From Erythrobacteraceae bacterium (GTDB lineage Bacteria > Pseudomonadota > Alphaproteobacteria > Sphingomonadales > Sphingomonadaceae): a stretch of 64,000 bases of DNA. The notes beneath the pieces are model-generated. The model ran no database searches. It was not told the origin of the DNA and worked only from the letters and a program-made list of their open reading frames with translations. The position numbers were made by a program, and so were the translations under genes. The stretch lies in the NCBI GenBank assembly GCA_024642525.1, contig JAHEAX010000004.1:81689-145688 (forward strand). The letters are read 5' to 3'. Shown one piece after another: positions 30,033-38,511 of the stretch; the stretch's first letter is position 1, and each line of letters opens with the position of its first letter.

Positions 30033-31313
30033 ATGAACAATGCGTCCGAAAATAGCGAAAAGACGGCGACGACCGCGCTGGTTGAAAGGCTGGCGAAGGC
30101 CGGGCGAATTGCGCAGCGCAAACTTGCCCGTATGTCGGATGCGGAAAAGACCCTTGCATTACAAGGTGCTGCTGACGAACTGCGGACAGCGAAGGACGAA
30201 ATTCTGGCCGCGAATGCGCTGGATATAGAAGCCGCGCACAAGGCCGGTCTGTCCGGCGCAATGGTCGACAGGCTGACGCTGGATGATGCCAGGATCAATG
30301 CATTGGCGAGTGCCGTGGACCAGGTTGCGGCCCTGCCAGACCTCGTCGGACAGCGAATCGACCGGGTGCAACGGCCCAATGGCCTGATTCTCGACCGTGT
30401 TCGGGTGCCGATCGGGCTTCTGGGTATCATTTATGAAAGCCGGCCCAACGTCACTGCCGATGCCGCGGCACTATGTGTGCGGGCAGGCAATGCCGTGCTG
30501 CTGCGCGGCGGCAGTGATGCCATAAACTCCAACCGTGCAATCCATGCTGCCATGGTGCGCGGAATGGCCACCGCAGGCGTGCCGCAGGATGCCGTGCAAC
30601 TTATGCCGACGCAGGATCGCGCGGCGGTGGGAGCGATGCTGGCGGCGGCAGGCTATATCGACATGATCGTGCCGCGCGGCGGGAAAAGCCTGGTCGCCCG
30701 TGTGCAGGCGGATGCGCGTGTGCCTGTCCTCGCTCATCTTGATGGCATCTGCCACACCTATATCCACCATGCGGCTGACCCGCAGATGGCGAGGGCGATT
30801 GCGGTCAATGCCAAGATGCGCCGCACCGGCATTTGCGGCGCGATGGAAACGTTGCTGATCGACGCTGCATTTCCCGGCTCGCACGAATTGCTGGGCGATC
30901 TGCTGGATGCAGGCTGCGAAGTGCGCGGCGATGCACGCGCGCAGGCCATCGACCGCCGCGTGGTTGCGGCCAGCGCTCATGACTGGGATACGGAATATCT
31001 CGACACGGTGGTGTCGGTCGCCGTGGTTGACGGGCTGGAGGCAGCAACGGCGCATATTGCCGCGCATGGTTCGCACCACACAGATGCGATTGTGACGGCG
31101 GATGATGCAGTGGCAGAGGAATTTCTGGCCGAAGTCGATTCTGCGATCGTCATGGTCAATGCATCGTCCCAATTTGCAGATGGCGGCGAGTTCGGGCTGG
31201 GCGCGGAAATCGGCATTGCGACCGGCAGGCTACACGCCCGTGGGCCGGTCGCGCTGGAAGGGCTGACTACCTATAAATGGCTTGTTCGGGGGAACGGGCA
31301 GGTCCGGCCGTGA
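30033..31313 (+). CDS. proA: Glutamate-5-semialdehyde dehydrogenase (gamma-glutamyl phosphate reductase)
   Basis: A 426-residue NADPH enzyme for the second step of proline synthesis. The catalytic cysteine is Cys268 in RRTGICGAMETLL. Other marks are IYESRPNVTADAAALC (about residues 134-149), VLLRGGSDA and the C-terminal EIGIATGRLHARGPVALEGL. Length matches the family. No proB lies alongside. It is divergent from the M23 peptidase gene and 30 bases upstream of the aldo/keto reductase, so those two are probably one transcript. Confidence 0.95.
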   Translation: MNNASENSEKTATTALVERLAKAGRIAQRKLARMSDAEKTLALQGAADELRTAKDEILAANALDIEAAHKAGLSGAMVDRLTLDDARINALASAVDQVAALPDLVGQRIDRVQRPNGLILDRVRVPIGLLGIIYESRPNVTADAAALCVRAGNAVLLRGGSDAINSNRAIHAAMVRGMATAGVPQDAVQLMPTQDRAAVGAMLAAAGYIDMIVPRGGKSLVARVQADARVPVLAHLDGICHTYIHHAADPQMARAIAVNAKMRRTGICGAMETLLIDAAFPGSHELLGDLLDAGCEVRGDARAQAIDRRVVAASAHDWDTEYLDTVVSVAVVDGLEAATAHIAAHGSHHTDAIVTADDAVAEEFLAEVDSAIVMVNASSQFADGGEFGLGAEIGIATGRLHARGPVALEGLTTYKWLVRGNGQVRP

Positions 31314-31343
31314 TTGGACCTTCAAAAAGGAGTTTCTGCAACC

Positions 31344-32384
31344 ATGCGCTATAACCGATTTGGAAACACCGGCCTGTTCGTGTCCGAACTATGCCTTGGC
31401 ACCATGACATTCGGCGGTGACGGTATGTGGACCGCCATCGGCGCGCTGGACCAGCAAAAATCCAACGAGCTGGTGAAAGGCGCGGTGGATGCCGGGGTCA
31501 ATTTCATCGATACGGCCAATGTCTATTCCAATGGCCTGTCGGAAAAGATTACCGGACAGGCGCTCAAGGATCTGGGCATTTCTCGCAGCGATGTCGTCAT
31601 CGCCACCAAGGCGCTTGGCCCCATGGGCGAAGGCATTAACGACCGCGGCGCATCGCGCTATCACCTGATGAACCAGATTGATGCCAGCCTTGAAAGGCTG
31701 CAGCTTGATCATGTCGATCTCTACCAGATTCATGGCTGGGACCCGGCAACACCGATGGAAGAAACGATGCGCGCGCTCGACGATATCGTGCGTTCGGGCA
31801 GGGCGCGCTATATCGGCGTGTCCAATTGGGCGGCGTGGCAAATCGCCAAATCGCTGGGCGTTTCGGACAAGCGGGGCTTTGAAAAATTCGCATCACTGCA
31901 GGCCTATTATTCCATCGCCGGCCGCGATCTGGAACGCGATGTCGTGCCCATGCTGGAAAGCGAAGGACTGGGCCTGATGGTGTGGAGCCCGCTTGCAGGC
32001 GGTTTCCTGAGCGGCAAATACACCCGCGACGGCGAGGCTGAAGGGCGGCGCACCAATTTCGATTTCCCGCCGGTGGACAAGGACAAGGCGTATGACGCGG
32101 TTGATGTCATGCGCGAGATTGCCGATGCCAAGGGCGCAACCGTGCCGCAAATCGCCCTTGCGTGGCTGCTGGCAAAACCTGCCGTCAGCACGGTCATCAT
32201 CGGGGCGAAGAAGCCGGAACAGCTGCAAGACAATCTCGGCGCTGTCGGCGTCGTACTGGATGCAGACGACATGGCGCGGCTGGATGCCAGCTGCAATCCA
32301 CGGCCAGAATATCCCGGCTGGATGATCAACCGCCAGAGCGAATATCGCAAAGGCGCGGGCGTGGGGCAGGCATCGAAGGAATGA
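31344..32384 (+). CDS. Aldo/keto reductase
   Basis: A 346-residue TIM-barrel NADPH oxidoreductase of the AKR superfamily. The catalytic tetrad is recognisable: Asp and Tyr in FIDTANVYSNGLSE, Lys in VIATKALG and His in LYQIHGWDP. TVIIGAKKPEQLQDN near the C-terminus binds the cofactor phosphate. The start is ATG 31344 with AAGGAG upstream. The substrate is not predictable. It runs into nadD 28 bases later. Confidence 0.88.
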   Translation: MRYNRFGNTGLFVSELCLGTMTFGGDGMWTAIGALDQQKSNELVKGAVDAGVNFIDTANVYSNGLSEKITGQALKDLGISRSDVVIATKALGPMGEGINDRGASRYHLMNQIDASLERLQLDHVDLYQIHGWDPATPMEETMRALDDIVRSGRARYIGVSNWAAWQIAKSLGVSDKRGFEKFASLQAYYSIAGRDLERDVVPMLESEGLGLMVWSPLAGGFLSGKYTRDGEAEGRRTNFDFPPVDKDKAYDAVDVMREIADAKGATVPQIALAWLLAKPAVSTVIIGAKKPEQLQDNLGAVGVVLDADDMARLDASCNPRPEYPGWMINRQSEYRKGAGVGQASKE

Positions 32385-32412
32385 CCGCCCCTAGGCCATG
32401 TGCTGAACGGTA

Positions 32413-33102
32413 ATGAAAGGCGGCGCTTCCCACCGGCGCAAGCGGGTCGGCCTGCTGGGCGGCAGTTTCAACCCTGCCCATGGCGGACACCGGCGGATCA
32501 GCCTGTTCGCGGTGCAGGCGCTGGGCCTCGATGAAGTGTGGTGGATGGTATCGCCCGGCAATCCGCTCAAACCCGACAAGGGCATGGCCCCGCTTGGCGC
32601 GCGGGTGAAGTCGGCGATGGCGCAGGCGCGCCGAGCCCCCGTCAAGGTGACCGCGATCGAGCAGGCGTTCGGCACGCGCTACACCGTCGATACGCTGAAA
32701 CTGTTGGCGCTGCGTTATCCGAAGGTCGAATTCGTGTGGCTGATGGGTTCGGACAATCTGGCCCAGTTCCACCGCTGGAAAAACTGGCGTGAAATTGCAC
32801 GGACGATGCCGATTGCGGTTATTGCCAGGCCCGGCTATGATGGGCAGGCTGTTGCAAGCCCCGCGATGGCCTGGTTCGGACATTATCGAATGTCTGCTGC
32901 CAGATTCAGACAAAGGGGCGAATGGAGCGCACCGGCACTGGTGACTTTGCGTTTCGATCCCGATTCCCGTTCGGCCACGGCTATTCGCCGTGCTGATCCG
33001 GATTGGGCATCGCGTATGTCATCCATTCCACCGCGTGACCAGATTACCCATCGCCCCATCGTGATGCGACCAAAAAGTCTGACGGAAACAACTGCACGAT
33101 GA
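32413..33102 (+). CDS. nadD: Nicotinate-nucleotide adenylyltransferase
   Basis: A 229-residue enzyme that joins nicotinate mononucleotide with ATP in NAD synthesis. The nucleotidyltransferase signature GLLGGSFNPAHGGHRRIS is at residues 13-30. Then come WWMVSPGNPLKP and WLMGSDNLAQFHRWKNW, and the late RSATAIRR corresponds to the SSTxIR motif. The order nadD, rsfS, rlmH and then envC-like and ctpA genes is common in alphaproteobacteria. Confidence 0.94.
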   Translation: MKGGASHRRKRVGLLGGSFNPAHGGHRRISLFAVQALGLDEVWWMVSPGNPLKPDKGMAPLGARVKSAMAQARRAPVKVTAIEQAFGTRYTVDTLKLLALRYPKVEFVWLMGSDNLAQFHRWKNWREIARTMPIAVIARPGYDGQAVASPAMAWFGHYRMSAARFRQRGEWSAPALVTLRFDPDSRSATAIRRADPDWASRMSSIPPRDQITHRPIVMRPKSLTETTAR

Positions 33103-33147
33103 TGTGCGTTGTAACCTTCATGGCTTTCGCATGCACATTCAGGAGAA

Positions 33148-33582
33148 ATGACCTCGCCTATGACTCAGGCGCAAACCGAAAACGCTTCATCGGCCAATAC
33201 GCCGATGGTTGAAGACGCACCCGCACCGGCCCCAGTGCCCGGCTCACTCCACGCCCTGGTGATGGAGCAGCTGGACGAGGACCAGGCGCAGGATATCGTC
33301 TCGATTCCGCTCGAGGGAAAGTCCAGCATTGCCGATTTCATGGTAATCGCGTCCGGCCGTTCGACACGGCAGGTGGCATCCATTGCCCAGAAGCTTGCCG
33401 AAATGGTCAAAAAGGCAGGTTATGGGCCGGTCCGGCTCGAAGGTCTGCCTGCTGCAGACTGGGTCCTGCTGGATGCAGGTGACGTCGTGGTGCACCTGTT
33501 CCGTCCGGAAGTCCGCAGTTTCTACAATCTGGAACGTATGTGGGCCTTCGGTGATGCGCCGCCGGTTTCCGGTACGGCCTGA
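33148..33582 (+). CDS. rsfS: Ribosomal silencing factor RsfS
   Basis: A 144-residue protein that binds L14 on the 50S subunit and blocks subunit joining. The core includes DIVSIPLEGKSSIADFMVIA (about residues 49-68), DAGDVVVHLFRPEVRSFYNL and the ending ERMW. An N-terminal lead of about 30 residues is Ala/Pro-rich. Two starts are possible: ATG 33148, with AGGAG only two bases away, and ATG 33160, with it fourteen bases away. It ends before the hairpin in front of rlmH. Confidence 0.92.
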   Translation: MTSPMTQAQTENASSANTPMVEDAPAPAPVPGSLHALVMEQLDEDQAQDIVSIPLEGKSSIADFMVIASGRSTRQVASIAQKLAEMVKKAGYGPVRLEGLPAADWVLLDAGDVVVHLFRPEVRSFYNLERMWAFGDAPPVSGTA

Positions 33583-33590
33583 TCCTTCCA

Positions 33591-33615
33591 TTCCCCGGCC
33601 ATTTGTGCCGGGGAA
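33591..33615 (+). terminator. Hairpin between rsfS and rlmH
   Basis: A perfect 9-bp stem TTCCCCGGC/GCCGGGGAA with a 7-base loop, ending ten bases before the rlmH start codon. The same core (TTCCCCGG/CCGGGGAA) occurs after trcR. With no T run, it may tune read-through or rlmH translation rather than end transcription. Confidence 0.4.
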
Positions 33616-33625
33616 ATAGGTTGCC

Positions 33626-34048
33626 ATGCTGCTCCACGTTATTGCCCGCGGCAAGATTGCCCGCTCACCTGAAGCAGAGCTGGTTGCGCGCTATGAAAAG
33701 CGCATGACCTGGCCGGTCAAGCTGACCGAACTTCCCGAATCGGGCGGGCGCATTCCCGATCCTCAAACGCCATGCCGCACGGTCCTGCTGGACGAGCGGG
33801 GGCGTAACCTGTCGTCAGAGGAATTCGCCGCCATTCTTGGTGATTGGCGTGACAGCGGCATACGCGAAGCGCGCTTTGTGCTGGGGGCCGCCGATGGCCA
33901 TTCCCGGGCCGAACGGCAGGTAGCGGATCTCCTGCTGGCTTTTGGCAATGCCACGTGGCCGCATCTGCTGGCCCGGGCCATGCTGCTGGAACAGCTTTAC
34001 CGGGCGACCACCATCATTGCCGGACATCCCTATCATCGCTCCAACTAA
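33626..34048 (+). CDS. rlmH: 23S rRNA (pseudouridine1915-N3) methyltransferase
   Basis: A 140-residue SPOUT methyltransferase that methylates pseudouridine 1915 of 23S rRNA on 70S ribosomes. The knot motifs ARFVLGAADGHS (about residues 86-97) and the C-terminal EQLYRATTIIAGHPYHRSN are the family signature. Length is usual (about 140-160). It follows rsfS, a second ribosome-linked gene. Confidence 0.94.
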   Translation: MLLHVIARGKIARSPEAELVARYEKRMTWPVKLTELPESGGRIPDPQTPCRTVLLDERGRNLSSEEFAAILGDWRDSGIREARFVLGAADGHSRAERQVADLLLAFGNATWPHLLARAMLLEQLYRATTIIAGHPYHRSN

Positions 34049-34068
34049 TCGGGCAAAGTGACGTCACC

Positions 34069-35274
34069 ATGTCGCGTCTTCTCGTTCCTTTCGCGTGTTT
34101 TGTGGCTTTGGCCAGCGGCGCAATCGCGCAGCAGGCAGGACAGTTCGATACGCCCGCCCAAACCCGCGCCGCGCTGGAACGCGCGCAGGCCGAAGCTGCC
34201 GCAGCAGAAAAACGCGGCAGGCGGCTGGAAGTGCAGGCCCGCCACGCCACCCGTTCGGCTGAAAAAACCGCCCGCGAAGCTGCTGCGCTTGCTGCCCGAA
34301 TTCAGCAGGCAGAAGCCGGAATAGCCGCAGCCGAAGCGCAGATCGCCCTAGTGGACGGGCAGCGCGAATTGCTCAGCCGCCGTCTTGCAGAACGGCGCGA
34401 ACCTTTGATCCGGCTGACGGCATCCTTGCAGAAACTGGCCCGCAGGCCGCTTGCCCTGTCAGCCCTGCGTCCCGGGTCCCTGCAGGAAACCGTCTATCTG
34501 CGCGCCATGCTGGAGGCGACTATACCGCAGGTGCGCGCCCGCACGGCTGATTTGCGTGCAGAGATCGACCGTGGCCGCCGCCTTGAACGCGAAGCCCGTG
34601 ACGCATTGGCCACCATGCAGCAGAATGAACGCGTGCTGGAACGCCGCAAAACACGGCTTGCCATGCTTGAAACACAGCAGCGCCTCGCATCGCGGCAGGC
34701 CAGCGGCAATGCCAGCCGCGAGGTAGAACGGGCGCTGGCACTGGCCGAAGAAGCGCGCGACCTTGATTCGCTGGCTCGGCGGCTGGACCAGGCCGGCACA
34801 TTGCGCAAGGAACTGGCTTCACTGCCCGGCCCGATCATCCGGCCCGAACGCCCAGAAGCATCACAAGTCATTGAAGCTGCACAGGCTGTAACGCCCGCCC
34901 CAACCACTGCGCCGCGCCAGTTCCAGCTGCCTGTCAACGGACGTACGGTGGCCGGTTTCGGTGCACCGGGGCAGGGCGGCATCGCCAACAACGGCATTTC
35001 GCTGGCCCCGCGCGGCGGCGCGCAGGTGGTTTCGCCTGCCGCAGGGCGTGTGGTCTTTGCCGGTCCCTATCGCGGCTATGGCCGGATCGTGATTATCGAA
35101 CATCCCGGCGGCTGGACCAGCCTTGTCACAGGGCTTGCCCGCAGCGATGTCGAAGTGGGCGAAGGCATTGTCGGCGGCAGTCCGCTGGGCGTTGCGGGGT
35201 CTGGCAGGCCCATCGTCACGCTGGAATTGCGGCGCGAGGGCGAGCCTGTAAATCCGGTCGATTATCTGCGCTAG
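34069..35274 (+). CDS. EnvC-like murein hydrolase activator with inactive LytM domain
   Basis: A 401-residue secreted protein. A signal peptide ends about at AIAQQ (residue 19). A long Arg/Ala/Glu-rich coiled coil (about residues 25-280) leads to a C-terminal LytM domain. The zinc ligands of active M23 enzymes are absent: NNGISLAP stands where HxxxD is expected, and VTLELRR replaces HxH. This matches EnvC, which activates amidases during septum splitting and is not itself a hydrolase. The start is ATG 34069; earlier in-frame codons lie in rlmH. It sits upstream of ctpA, a common order. Confidence 0.88.
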   Translation: MSRLLVPFACFVALASGAIAQQAGQFDTPAQTRAALERAQAEAAAAEKRGRRLEVQARHATRSAEKTAREAAALAARIQQAEAGIAAAEAQIALVDGQRELLSRRLAERREPLIRLTASLQKLARRPLALSALRPGSLQETVYLRAMLEATIPQVRARTADLRAEIDRGRRLEREARDALATMQQNERVLERRKTRLAMLETQQRLASRQASGNASREVERALALAEEARDLDSLARRLDQAGTLRKELASLPGPIIRPERPEASQVIEAAQAVTPAPTTAPRQFQLPVNGRTVAGFGAPGQGGIANNGISLAPRGGAQVVSPAAGRVVFAGPYRGYGRIVIIEHPGGWTSLVTGLARSDVEVGEGIVGGSPLGVAGSGRPIVTLELRREGEPVNPVDYLR

Positions 35275-35406
35275 AGCCGTATTATTCAGGCATTTTCGCC
35301 ATTTCGCCCCCTTTCGGGACGATGTTTAGAGCGTCTTTGTCCAATCCTCATCTGGCGTTAAGCCCGGCCCCGCGATAGAATGGATGATAACGAAAGGCCG
35401 AAACGC

Positions 35407-36753
35407 ATGAAATTCGCCGCCCGATCACGTTCTTTGATCCGCTCCGCCGCGCTTGTGACTGCGGTGGCGCTTATTCCTGCAACCACTGCCGGGCTTGCCC
35501 AGGTAGATGGTCGCGCAGGTCCGGAATTTGCCAAATTATTCGCAACCTATCAGCGCATCAAGGCCAGCTATGTCGAGCCGGTCGATGATGAAAAACTGAT
35601 TCGCGGCGCAATCGACGGGATGCTCGCATCGCTCGACCCGCATTCTGCCTATCTCGACGGCGCTGACCTGCAGCGCCTCGAAACCATGATCGACGGCAAT
35701 TATTCGGGCCTTGGCCTGTCGGTCATCCTGGAAGATGGCGCTGTAAAGGTCATTTCGCCGTTTCGTGGCAGCCCTGCCGAGGAATCCGGCATCAAGGCGG
35801 GCGATTACATCACCCATCTCGACGGCAAGCTGATTTATGGCGGCGATCTTGATGAGGCGGTCAGCCAGATGCGCGGACCGGCAGGTACATCCATCCGCCT
35901 GACCATTTTCCGCACCGGCCGCGAAGAAACGTTCGACGTGTCAGTAACGCGCGGCGTTATCGAGCTTGAGCCTGTCACCTACAAGCTTGAATCGGGCAAT
36001 GTCGGCGTCATCACCGTCAACGAATTTTCGCGCGACGTTGGTTCGGACGTGTTTGCCGCATGGGAATCCATCCGCAAGGAAGCAAGCGGCCGCGTCAATG
36101 GCCTGGTGCTAGACCTGCGTTCCAACCCCGGCGGTTCGCTGGATGAGGCAGTTGCCCTGTCCGACCTGTTCCTCGACAAGGGACGCATCGTATCCCAGCG
36201 TGGCCGTGCCAAGGGCGAAACGGTTCTGTATGATGCAGAATCCATGTTCCGCGGCGAAATCGCCAACGACGTTCCGCTGATCGTGCTGATCGACGCCGGT
36301 TCCGCCTCTGCTTCGGAAATTGTCGCGGGCGCTTTGCAGGATCACCGCCGCGCTCTCATCATGGGCCAGCGCAGCTTCGGCAAGGGCAGTGTCCAGACTT
36401 TGCTGCCAGTCACGCGCGATAGTGCGCTGAAACTGACCACGGCGCGATATTACACGCCGTCGGGCCATTCAGTGCAGGAAGGCGGGATCAAGCCCGATAT
36501 CGCCGTGCCGCAGCTGTCCGATCCTGATCTTGAAAAGCGGGCGCGATTCCAGCTGCGCGAATCCGATCTGCGCGGCCATCTGGTCAATGAACTGGCCCTG
36601 CAGGATGAAGCACTGGAAACAGACAAGCGCGATGATCCGCGGTTCAAGCTGACTTCTGCTGAACTGAAGGAAAAGGGTGTGGAAGATTTCCAGCTCTATT
36701 ATGCCCTGGAAACATTGCGCCGCACATCGCCCAAGGCGATGGCGCGCAAGTAA
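35407..36753 (+). CDS. ctpA: Carboxyl-terminal processing protease, S41 family
   Basis: A 448-residue periplasmic serine protease. The signal peptide spans about residues 1-32, ending near GLAQ. The PDZ domain (about 95-170) carries SGLGLSVILEDG and SGIKAGDYITHLDG. The S41 core has the catalytic serine in AGSASASEIVAG and the lysine in QRSFGKGSVQT. Such proteases trim wall enzymes and envelope proteins. I choose ATG 35407, preceded by GAAAGG; an ATG nine codons earlier would add charged residues. It follows the EnvC-like gene and precedes dsbB by 21 bases. Confidence 0.93.
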   Translation: MKFAARSRSLIRSAALVTAVALIPATTAGLAQVDGRAGPEFAKLFATYQRIKASYVEPVDDEKLIRGAIDGMLASLDPHSAYLDGADLQRLETMIDGNYSGLGLSVILEDGAVKVISPFRGSPAEESGIKAGDYITHLDGKLIYGGDLDEAVSQMRGPAGTSIRLTIFRTGREETFDVSVTRGVIELEPVTYKLESGNVGVITVNEFSRDVGSDVFAAWESIRKEASGRVNGLVLDLRSNPGGSLDEAVALSDLFLDKGRIVSQRGRAKGETVLYDAESMFRGEIANDVPLIVLIDAGSASASEIVAGALQDHRRALIMGQRSFGKGSVQTLLPVTRDSALKLTTARYYTPSGHSVQEGGIKPDIAVPQLSDPDLEKRARFQLRESDLRGHLVNELALQDEALETDKRDDPRFKLTSAELKEKGVEDFQLYYALETLRRTSPKAMARK

Positions 36754-36774
36754 AACCGGCAGCGGAAGCAAGCG

Positions 36775-37251
36775 ATGATCGATACTCCTTGGGCACGGCT
36801 GGCTCAGCGACTGGCCTTGGCAATCCCCGCGCTGCTGCTGGGCGGCGCGTATATTTCCGAATTTGTCTTCGGCCTGTACCCGTGTCAAATGTGCTGGTGG
36901 CAACGCTATGCACATTTCATCGCCTTAGCGCTGGCGCTGATGTCGGCATTGCCCGGCCCCAAGCGGCTGTGGGTGGCGCTGTCGGGCTTTGCCATCATTG
37001 CCGCGGGCATCATCGGCGGGTTTCACGCAGGCGTTGAATATGGCTGGTGGGAAGGCGTGACTGCCTGCACCACGGCTGTGGCGCATGGCGGCGGCAGCGC
37101 TCTCGACAATATCATGAATGCCCCGCTGATCCGCTGCGATGTGGCCCCCTGGACCATGGCCGGTATTTCGCTGGCGGGGTTCAACTTCCTCATTTCCACC
37201 ACTGCTGGCATCGCGATTCTCTGGCTGCTTTCGAAAAGGAGAACGCCATGA
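36775..37251 (+). CDS. dsbB: Disulfide bond formation protein DsbB
   Basis: A 158-residue membrane protein with four helices that reoxidises periplasmic DsbA and passes electrons to quinone. The first cysteine pair is Cys37-x2-Cys40 (YPCQMCWWQRY) and the second pair is Cys98 and Cys121. Length is usual for alphaproteobacterial forms. The stop overlaps the start of coq7 (ATGA), a fitting link between a quinone-reducing protein and a quinone-synthesis enzyme. Confidence 0.9.
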   Translation: MIDTPWARLAQRLALAIPALLLGGAYISEFVFGLYPCQMCWWQRYAHFIALALALMSALPGPKRLWVALSGFAIIAAGIIGGFHAGVEYGWWEGVTACTTAVAHGGGSALDNIMNAPLIRCDVAPWTMAGISLAGFNFLISTTAGIAILWLLSKRRTP

Positions 37252-37766
37252 AGCCTGACACTACCCGCATGATCCGTGTCGATCAGGCTGGCGAATTTGG
37301 CGCAACTCGGATTTATGCAGGACAGTTGGCAGTCATGGGTGACCGTGCGCCGCATTCTGCCGAAATAACGGCAATGGCCGAGCAGGAAGCGGGCCACCGT
37401 GCCAAATTCGATGCACTGATGGCGCGTCGGGGTGTGCGCCCGACCATCTTGCAACCCTTCTGGTCCACTGCCGGCTATGCGCTGGGCGCTGCCACCGCGC
37501 TGATCGGGCCGGAAGCGGCCATGGCCTGCACGGCTGCAGTGGAAGAAGAGATCGACCGCCATTATTCGCAGCAACTGGACGAGTTGGAAGCAGATGGCTC
37601 CGACCCGGAACTGGCTGCCATGATCGAGGAATTCCGCGAGGACGAACGCGAACATCGCGACACTGCCCTTGCAGCAGGCGCAGAAAGAGCGCCCGCCTAC
37701 CCGTTGCTCAGCGGGGCAATCCGCCTTGGCTGCCGCGTTGCCATAAAGCTGGCAGAGCGGGTATAA
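37248..37766 (+). CDS. coq7: Demethoxyubiquinone hydroxylase
   Basis: A 172-residue di-iron hydroxylase that adds the last hydroxyl group in ubiquinone synthesis. The iron ligands are two sets of Glu and ExxH: AGEFGATRIYAG, AEQEAGHRAKF, VEEEIDRHY and EDEREHRD. The start is ATG 37248, overlapping the dsbB stop; the open frame further upstream lies inside dsbB. It ends about 100 bases before the next gene, with a weak 6-bp hairpin at 37826-37842. Confidence 0.92.
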   Translation: MKPDTTRMIRVDQAGEFGATRIYAGQLAVMGDRAPHSAEITAMAEQEAGHRAKFDALMARRGVRPTILQPFWSTAGYALGAATALIGPEAAMACTAAVEEEIDRHYSQQLDELEADGSDPELAAMIEEFREDEREHRDTALAAGAERAPAYPLLSGAIRLGCRVAIKLAERV

Positions 37767-37871
37767 ACATTGCGGCATTGGCCTGCGCTGGGGCCATTGC
37801 GCTTCATTGAATGTTCAGCGCAGCGCGGCCCTTATGGGGCCGAGAGATTTGCAAAACCGAAAGCCAGAGCC

Positions 37872-38468
37872 ATGAAACGCATCATCACCGCCGCCATTTT
37901 CGCCAGTTCTGCACTGGTTTCAGCCGTGCCCGTGGCCGCGCAGGATGAAGCGGGCGACAAGGTCAACATGGTCATCATCTATGGCGACGATGAATGCCCC
38001 GCATCCACCGACGACGTGATCAACGTCTGCGCGCGCAAGGGCGAGGGCGAACGTTACCGTATCCCTGAAAACCTGCGTTTCAGCGATGACCCTGCCAACA
38101 AGGCGTGGGCTGAACGGGTCGAAAGCTTCGAGATGGTTGGCGCCTTTGGCACCATGTCCTGTTCGCCCGCTGGCCTCGGTGGATTTACCGGCTGCACCCA
38201 GGAAATGATCAAGGCAGCCTATGGCGAAAAAGCCGAAGCGCAGAGCATCCGCTTCGGCCAGCTGATCGAAGCAGCCCGCGCTGAACGCCTGTCGACCATC
38301 GATCAGGAAGCTGCCGAAACACAGGCCCGCGTCGAAGTGCTTGAACGCGCCTACATGGAAAAGCTGGAGCGTGAACGCGCCGGTCTTGCGCCCGGTGAAA
38401 CAGCAGAGCCGCTGCCCGATGTCGGTCCGCAGGGCGAAACTGCTGAAGGCGAAGCCCCGGGCGATTGA
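37872..38468 (+). CDS. Secreted hypothetical protein
   Basis: A 198-residue protein with a signal peptide (cleavage about VAAQD, residue 24). The mature part has four cysteines, in DDECPA, NVCARKG, MSCSPAG and GCTQEM, which probably form two disulfides. A charged helix follows (ETQARVEVLERAYMEKLERE), and the C-terminus is Pro/Glu/Gly-rich. Similar proteins occur in Erythrobacter-like genomes without a known role. It is the last gene before the polysaccharide locus and lies 43 bases ahead of wecB. Confidence 0.65.
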   Translation: MKRIITAAIFASSALVSAVPVAAQDEAGDKVNMVIIYGDDECPASTDDVINVCARKGEGERYRIPENLRFSDDPANKAWAERVESFEMVGAFGTMSCSPAGLGGFTGCTQEMIKAAYGEKAEAQSIRFGQLIEAARAERLSTIDQEAAETQARVEVLERAYMEKLERERAGLAPGETAEPLPDVGPQGETAEGEAPGD

Positions 38469-38511
38469 AAGGCAAACGCTGTCTTAACCTTGCCGCGTTA
38501 AAGCGCGCAGG

